Below are positions 59,140-64,000 of a DNA stretch of 64,000 nt, piece after piece. The DNA lies in the NCBI RefSeq assembly GCF_033807715.1, contig NC_084592.1:21080501-21144500 (forward strand), in the 5' to 3' direction. This stretch comes from Cololabis saira. Its lineage: Eukaryota; Chordata; Actinopteri; Beloniformes; Belonidae. The first letter of the stretch is position 1. Each line of letters starts with the position of its first letter. Both the position numbers and the translations under genes were made by a program. The notes under the pieces were generated by a model. That model did no database searches. It worked only from the letters and a program-made list of their open reading frames with translations, and was not told the origin of the DNA.

Positions 59140-59400
59140 TACACACACAATCAATAATGGAAAAATATACACTGCAAAAGGCCTTAGTCGCACTGCCTAC
59201 AAGCGGCATTGATTAATGATTTTGTGCCAGTTATGACAGCAAGGTGCATGCAGTGAAGAGAGTAGAAGGCCTTTTTAATAGTGCAAGGAGAGAATTAAAT
59301 CAAACCCAGGAGGGCCTCCACTGGAAAGGAGAGATGCTGCATCTCTCTTCTCTAAATCACAGCCCCACTTAAGCCCAGCCTCCTCTTTCCCCATTTTTCT
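59140..59400. promoter_or_regulatory. Candidate conserved non-coding block
   Basis: Contains ATTGATTAATGATTTTG and GGTGCATGCAGTG, then GAGATGCTGCATCTCTC, an inverted repeat (GAGATGC / GCATCTC). Balanced composition without open frames. Inference. Confidence 0.25.
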
Positions 59401-61989
59401 ATATTATCAAAGGAAACCTGTCACTGCTGTCTATGGGAAAGTTTACAAATCATGATTTATCAGAGAGTGGATCTCTAAACACCTGTGTGGGAAAATAAGC
59501 ATCCACCTGAATTATTATTTATAGGCAAAAAAGTTTGTTTTTCTTAAGTCTGTTTACGATGAGTCAAGAGGCATAAAGGATGCCCTTAAAAATATATTGT
59601 ATTTAAAATTAAACATGTACAATGTGCCAATTTTCTTTTCTTTTGTAGTCATTTTTTTAACTTAAATTTCTTCTAAAAAACCTTGAGATTCCCAAAATTG
59701 TGGACACACATGAATGCTCATCTCCAGTTGGATATGAGGGGACCTGCTGCTGGAAGCAGAAAATACATATTGTTGTTTTTGTTCTTTCTAAAGAGGATGC
59801 AAATGTCTCATGCAAAACTAGACAGTAAACAATATCAACCAATACAGGAATTCTGCAGTTATTCCTAAACGTGAAACTTCATGTCTGAGCAACCCGAAGC
59901 ACAACCCAGTTTCAAGCAACTTCGTGCGTAGAAACTGGCAAAGCCACAGCAGCTGGGGAGAGCAAATCCGTCTTACTGGCCACCGAGGCCAGTCGCTGCC
60001 GTTTTTATCCAGTAAATACTGCAGAAGAAAGCGACAGAGCGAAAGCCTTTACAAGGGAAGCAAACGAAGCCAGGGTGATGGGCACTCGGTCGACTGTCTT
60101 GTCTTTGTTAGGAACGCTGAACTTTCAGTCGGCAGCAATGCCTTTGAAAGGAAAAGCCAGAACAGGCACATGGGGTACAAAATAACTTGTATTTTTAGGA
60201 AGTATTTTAGGAAACCACTGTTGAAAAATTGTGAGTTGGACAGTAAAAGAAAGAAAGGAGATGTGAAATGATGAAACCACATATATTTAATGCACTTCAA
60301 CAAAGATTTAGAAAGAAGAAAAAGGTACATGTTTATTTCATATCTTATGCCTTTAAAAGCAGATGAGGTTGAAAGCATTTATTATAAATCAGCATTAGGA
60401 TTTCCTTTTCTTTGTTTTTTTGTTTTTTTTTCCCATGAGGAAAAGGATACCAGAGAGCATTTAGTGAAATGTCTTATGCTTAAATAGCCACGAGTCTAAT
60501 TTGAGCTGATTTGTCTTGTTAAGTTTGCGGCTTAAACATGCCAAATATTTGACAGTAACGTTTCTGACAGAGCACTGAGATGTAAAGACAACACTGCTGT
60601 TAAAAGTCAGTTAAAAACGATTAACCTCATCTTCATCCTCTGTAATGAAATAAGGTTTGTTACGCCGCCAATATTTTTATGAACAGCATTTTTAAAATGA
60701 ATTAAAATCTGGTTTCTAACATTTAAAAAAAAATGCTTTTTTTAGTAGTGCACTAAACTCAAGAACGTGAAGAAAACATTGTTTTAAATGTTTTAATTAT
60801 TTTAAAATATTCATCTTCCGTTTTATTTTTCTTCAAAATCTAAAAAAAAATTCACATTCACAAATGCACAAAAACACACACACAAACACACTGGAAAGCC
60901 GTTAATGCTCTAAGGGAAGTCCAGGCTGTAAATGTGCACAATATTCCACATTATATACATGTCATTTCAGAGTGCACTCTAAGTGACGCAGTGTCAAATC
61001 TGTGTGACAGATTTAGGTGAACGCTGGTGAAGGGAGCCCTGCGTGGGGACAGCAGCTTAGGGCTGACTCAAGAAGCCAGTACAAGATCTCCAGCAGGCAG
61101 AAAGGAGCCCAGCTCAGCGCAGAGCCGCCGCCTGTCCAGCCCACCAACACTGACAACCACGCTATAACCTGACACCATTGCCATTTTCTGACTACATTCA
61201 CACATGACTCTTCGACGAGCCTTGCACGTTGTGAGAGACTGACAAAAACACAAGATAGCAAAGGAAAATTTCTGAGTACTAAAAAGGCCAAGAAAAAAAA
61301 AAAGAAAAGGAGTAGCATGTAAAAGACAATAGGGTAAAGACATCATTTATAACTTTTTCTAACGTGACTTATCTAGTCCTTAAGAATAATGCTGTGCTGT
61401 AGAGTTTTAGGGATGTGAAATAAAAGATTTTTGAAATCATACGTAAGGAGGTTTTACACTATATGGAGCAAATATTTGTCTTAATTTTTAACGAAATGTC
61501 TCCCTCTTTTGGTGCAGCACAAATTCACTACATGAAGATGAGTACATTTTTAAGACAAAGTGAAAAACAGAATTAATTTGATAACAGCAATCTCTCAGTT
61601 ATATATAGGCTTGAAACTATTTTGTAAATTTGAGACTGATGAAAATAAGAATATTATGTTCATTCAAATATCTAAAAGAAGCTTAAAATCAGTGAGGCAT
61701 CGCTGCATTTAATTCAACATTTAGTATAATATTTAAGAATATTTTAGAATTTTACACTGCTGGATCCTTATGGTTCACCCAGACTTCATGGGTATGATCT
61801 CACGGAGAGAAGGCCGTTTAAATCCCTTCAGAAACGTGTGAGCTGCCTGACATCTAGTGGACAAAGTCTATCCTTGTCCCTGAGTGGCACAGAGCTGAAC
61901 TCTAAAGTGCAAAGATTGTTTAACCCGTTTGGCGATCACCAAAATAACATTGTATGTTTGTGCTGAAATATGATTTTGTGTTTTGTGGA
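59401..61989. other. Non-coding DNA, no gene recognised
   Basis: A balanced patch at 59930-60120 sits under a 115-codon frame (59924-60271) with no domain. Another GC-rich patch at 61010-61240 is opposed by minus frames (61013-61346). Both could be small conserved elements. The rest is AT-rich. Confidence 0.4.
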
Positions 61990-62300
61990 TACAAAGTGAG
62001 GATGCAGGGGCAGCATGGTTACTTTGTTCCTGCTACATATTGCAGCTGGAGCCTTTTTTGAGTGGAGTTTTGACATTGTCCTCCTACTTGTGTGGGTTTT
62101 CTTCAGATACTCTGTTTTCTCTCACTGTTCAAAAACATGCACTCAAGAATATTTGGTGATTCTAAATAGTCTGTGTGGGTGTGTGTGCTTGTTTGTTTGT
62201 ATGTGGCCCTGTGATGGACCGGTGACCCCTGCCTTTCACCTGAAAAGAGCTGGACGAGCCTCCATCTGACCCTTGTGACCCTGAATAGGAAGAATGTGTA
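61990..62300 (-). repeat. Fish interspersed repeat, inverted degenerate copy
   Basis: Read on the opposite strand this matches the order of the family at 36656-37012. On the plus strand the recognisable phrases are GTGTGGGTTTTCTTCAGATAC, AACATGCACTCAAG, CCTGTGATGGACCGGTGACC and TTGTGACCCTGAATAGG. Confidence 0.6.
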
Positions 62301-62597
62301 TCAGTGTCGTCAGTTTAGTTTTTATTAAATAACTCTTCCGAACCAATCATTTCAAAGGCAGAAACAATATCTTTGGTACATTCAGCCTCACGTGCCACAG
62401 TAATCATGGGCAGACATATTTTATATTCACACCTTAACAGCACTATTAGATTTGATTGAAATTCTTTATTCACATCATACTACAAACATTAAACACAAAC
62501 ATTATCGAAAAATAGTGACTGAAAGATTCAAAAACAAGACACAGACAGGATAATTGTTTGTCTCATAAAACTCTCAATATACAACAAGCTGCTGTTT
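62301..62597. other. Non-coding DNA
   Basis: TTGATTGAAATTCTTTATTC at about 62452 could be another LINE-tail fragment. Nothing firm. Confidence 0.35.
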
Positions 62598-64000
62598 GTA
62601 AGGCAAGGCAAGTTTATTTTCTATAGCAGAATCCAATGACAAGGTAATGCAAAGTGTTTTGCGGAGACATTAAAACATCACATAAATAAAAAGCATGATC
62701 TGAAATTTAAGCAAAAACAAAAAAAAAAACAAAAAAAAACCAACTGATAAAAACAGTAGTTAAAATATGATAAAGTTTTGAAACTCAAGCTTAAAAGTAC
62801 TAGTGCAGATCTGGAGCTTTATTCAAATAGATCTGAAAATAAGTGTGTCGCCAACTTGGATTTAAATAATCTAAGCGTGATCTGAAGCTTTCTGGGAGTT
62901 TGTTCCAGACCTGTGGAGCATAGAAGCTGAATGCAGCTTCTCCATGTCTGGTTCTAACTCTGGGAACTGATAAAAAAAAACTGATCCAGATGACCTGAGG
63001 GGTCTGGAAGGTTCATACTGGGTGAGAAGGTCACTGATGTATTTTGGTCAACTCAGAGCTTTATAGATCAGCATCAAAACTTTAAATTATATCCTCAGAC
63101 AGACAGGCAGCCAGTGTAAAGACCTCAGAGCTGGACTGCTGTAGTCCACGTTTTTGGTCTTAGTGAGAACTCGAGCAGCAGAGTTCCGAATGAGCTGCAG
63201 TTGTCTAACTGACTTTTTAGGTGGACTGTAAAGATGCTGTTACAATGATCAAGCCTACTAAAGATGAATTCATGGTATATGTTTTCCAGGTCTTGCTGAG
63301 ACATCAGATATTTTAACCTTGATATATTCAAAAGGTGATACTAGACTGACTTTGTTATCGCCTTAATGTGTTTTTTTTTTTTTTTTTTCAAATTTGGGTC
63401 AGAGTCCATCAGTACACCCAGATTTCTGGCCTGGTTGGTAGTTTTGAGATGTGTAGATTGAAGCTCTGTTGTGACCTGTAATCATTTTTCTTTGACTCCA
63501 AAGACAATTACCTCAGTTTTGTTTTTGTTTAGCTGGAGAAGGTTGTGGCACATCCAGTCATTAATCTCCTCAATGCATTTACCAAAATCTATACAGGGCC
63601 TCCGTCTCCTGGTGACATTGTAATATATATATATATGTGTGTGTGTCATCTGCATAGCTATGGTAGTTTATCTTCATTTTACTTTATAATCTGTGCCAGT
63701 GGGAGCATTTAGATGTTAAACAGAAGAAGTCCCAGGATGGAACCTTGTAACTCTACATGTAATACTTGTCAGCTCAGATGTAAAATTACCTATTACACAA
63801 AGTACTTCCTGTTCTCTAAGTACGTATGTCATTAAACACTTCGGTCAGAGCAATCTCAGTGCTGTGGTGCTAAAACCTGACTGGAAGACATCATAGCAGT
63901 TGTTTTGTGTTAAAAAGTTATTAAGCGGTTGAAAAACTGCTTTTGCAATCATTTTACTTAAAAATGGGGGATTTAAATCAGCCTGTAATTGTTCATTCGT
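62598..64000 (-). mobile_element. Antisense L2-type LINE, continues past window end
   Basis: The left edge AAGGCAAGGCAAGTTTATTT is the reversed oligomer tail of a common fish LINE. Minus-strand translation gives the RT palm motif SYADDT (63642-63659, with YADD at 63645-63656), LGLLLFNI then a stop then MLPLAQI just before it, and the C-terminal thumb/tail phrases LMSQQDLENIYHEFIFSRLDH and WNKLPESFRSRL. This order fits an L2/CR1-group reverse transcriptase. Stops, frameshifts, a T run (about 63369-63388) and a (TA)(TG) microsatellite break it, so it is dead. Its 5' part lies beyond the window. Confidence 0.82.
63125..63331 (-). pseudogene. L2-type RT C-terminal segment
   Basis: A 68-codon minus-strand frame retains NISRLKYLMSQQDLENIYHE and FIFSRLDHCNSIFT, diagnostic of the region after the RT palm in L2-group LINEs. 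It loses register after about residue 45, where the family consensus would continue towards an asparagine-serine-alanine motif. Confidence 0.7.

Overview
The window reads as non-coding, AT-rich nuclear DNA from a ray-finned (teleost) fish, most likely an acanthomorph. The main support is the repeat content: antisense LINEs with endonuclease and reverse-transcriptase signatures familiar from fish genomes, hAT elements whose ends start CAGTGGCGGC and CAGGGGCCTCAT, a Harbinger-like end, the widespread fish repeat that begins near a CATCCATCCATTA motif, a gypsy-type solo LTR, and long (AT)n and (CA)n microsatellites. No bacterial gene order, rRNA, tRNA or CRISPR was seen. I found no host protein-coding gene I can defend. 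Most open frames are chance ORFs, microsatellite translations (IYIYIY, THTHTH) or pieces of transposons. The most likely setting is a gene desert or a very long intron.

Layout: 1-3.7 kb is AT-rich with one candidate conserved block (2.64-3.24 kb). A 1.08-kb TTAA-ended DNA transposon (family A) sits at 3683-4757. Single-copy-looking DNA with an octamer-bearing candidate enhancer (about 5.9-6.3 kb) runs to 11.7 kb, where an antisense retroposon tail lies. At 14154-17509 four mobile elements are nested: a fold-back element is split by an antisense LINE in its left arm and, at the TTAA in its hairpin loop, by family A and family B placed end to end. 18-29 kb is mostly unique DNA with a GATA-site cluster (19.6-19.9 kb), a CTGTCA cluster (25.8-25.9 kb) and a truncated polyadenylated retrosequence (21.2 kb). 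30-31.2 kb holds a Harbinger-like and a hAT-like element back to back. 31.9-32.4 kb is a candidate conserved block. 35.85-38.2 kb is a shattered hAT with a C-terminal transposase relic and inserted repeats, including an (AT)n tract flanked by a perfect 29-bp inverted repeat. 39-44.8 kb again looks regulatory. A 486-bp solo LTR lies at 45334-45819. 46.5-60 kb is mostly unique, with several candidate conserved non-coding blocks (48.1, 49.8, 52.0, 55.1, 57.7 kb) and two old repeats at 54 kb. The last 1.4 kb is an antisense L2-type LINE that runs off the window.

The parts do not form a pathway. Two layers are visible: candidate cis-regulatory blocks rich in TAATTA, GATA, E-box, FOX/SOX and octamer motifs, and a scatter of transposons between them. 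All regulatory calls are inference from composition and motifs, because no alignment could be run. The strongest direct-sequence result is the nested structure at 14.15-17.5 kb, whose order and duplications can be read from the bases. I found no convincing new biochemical system.
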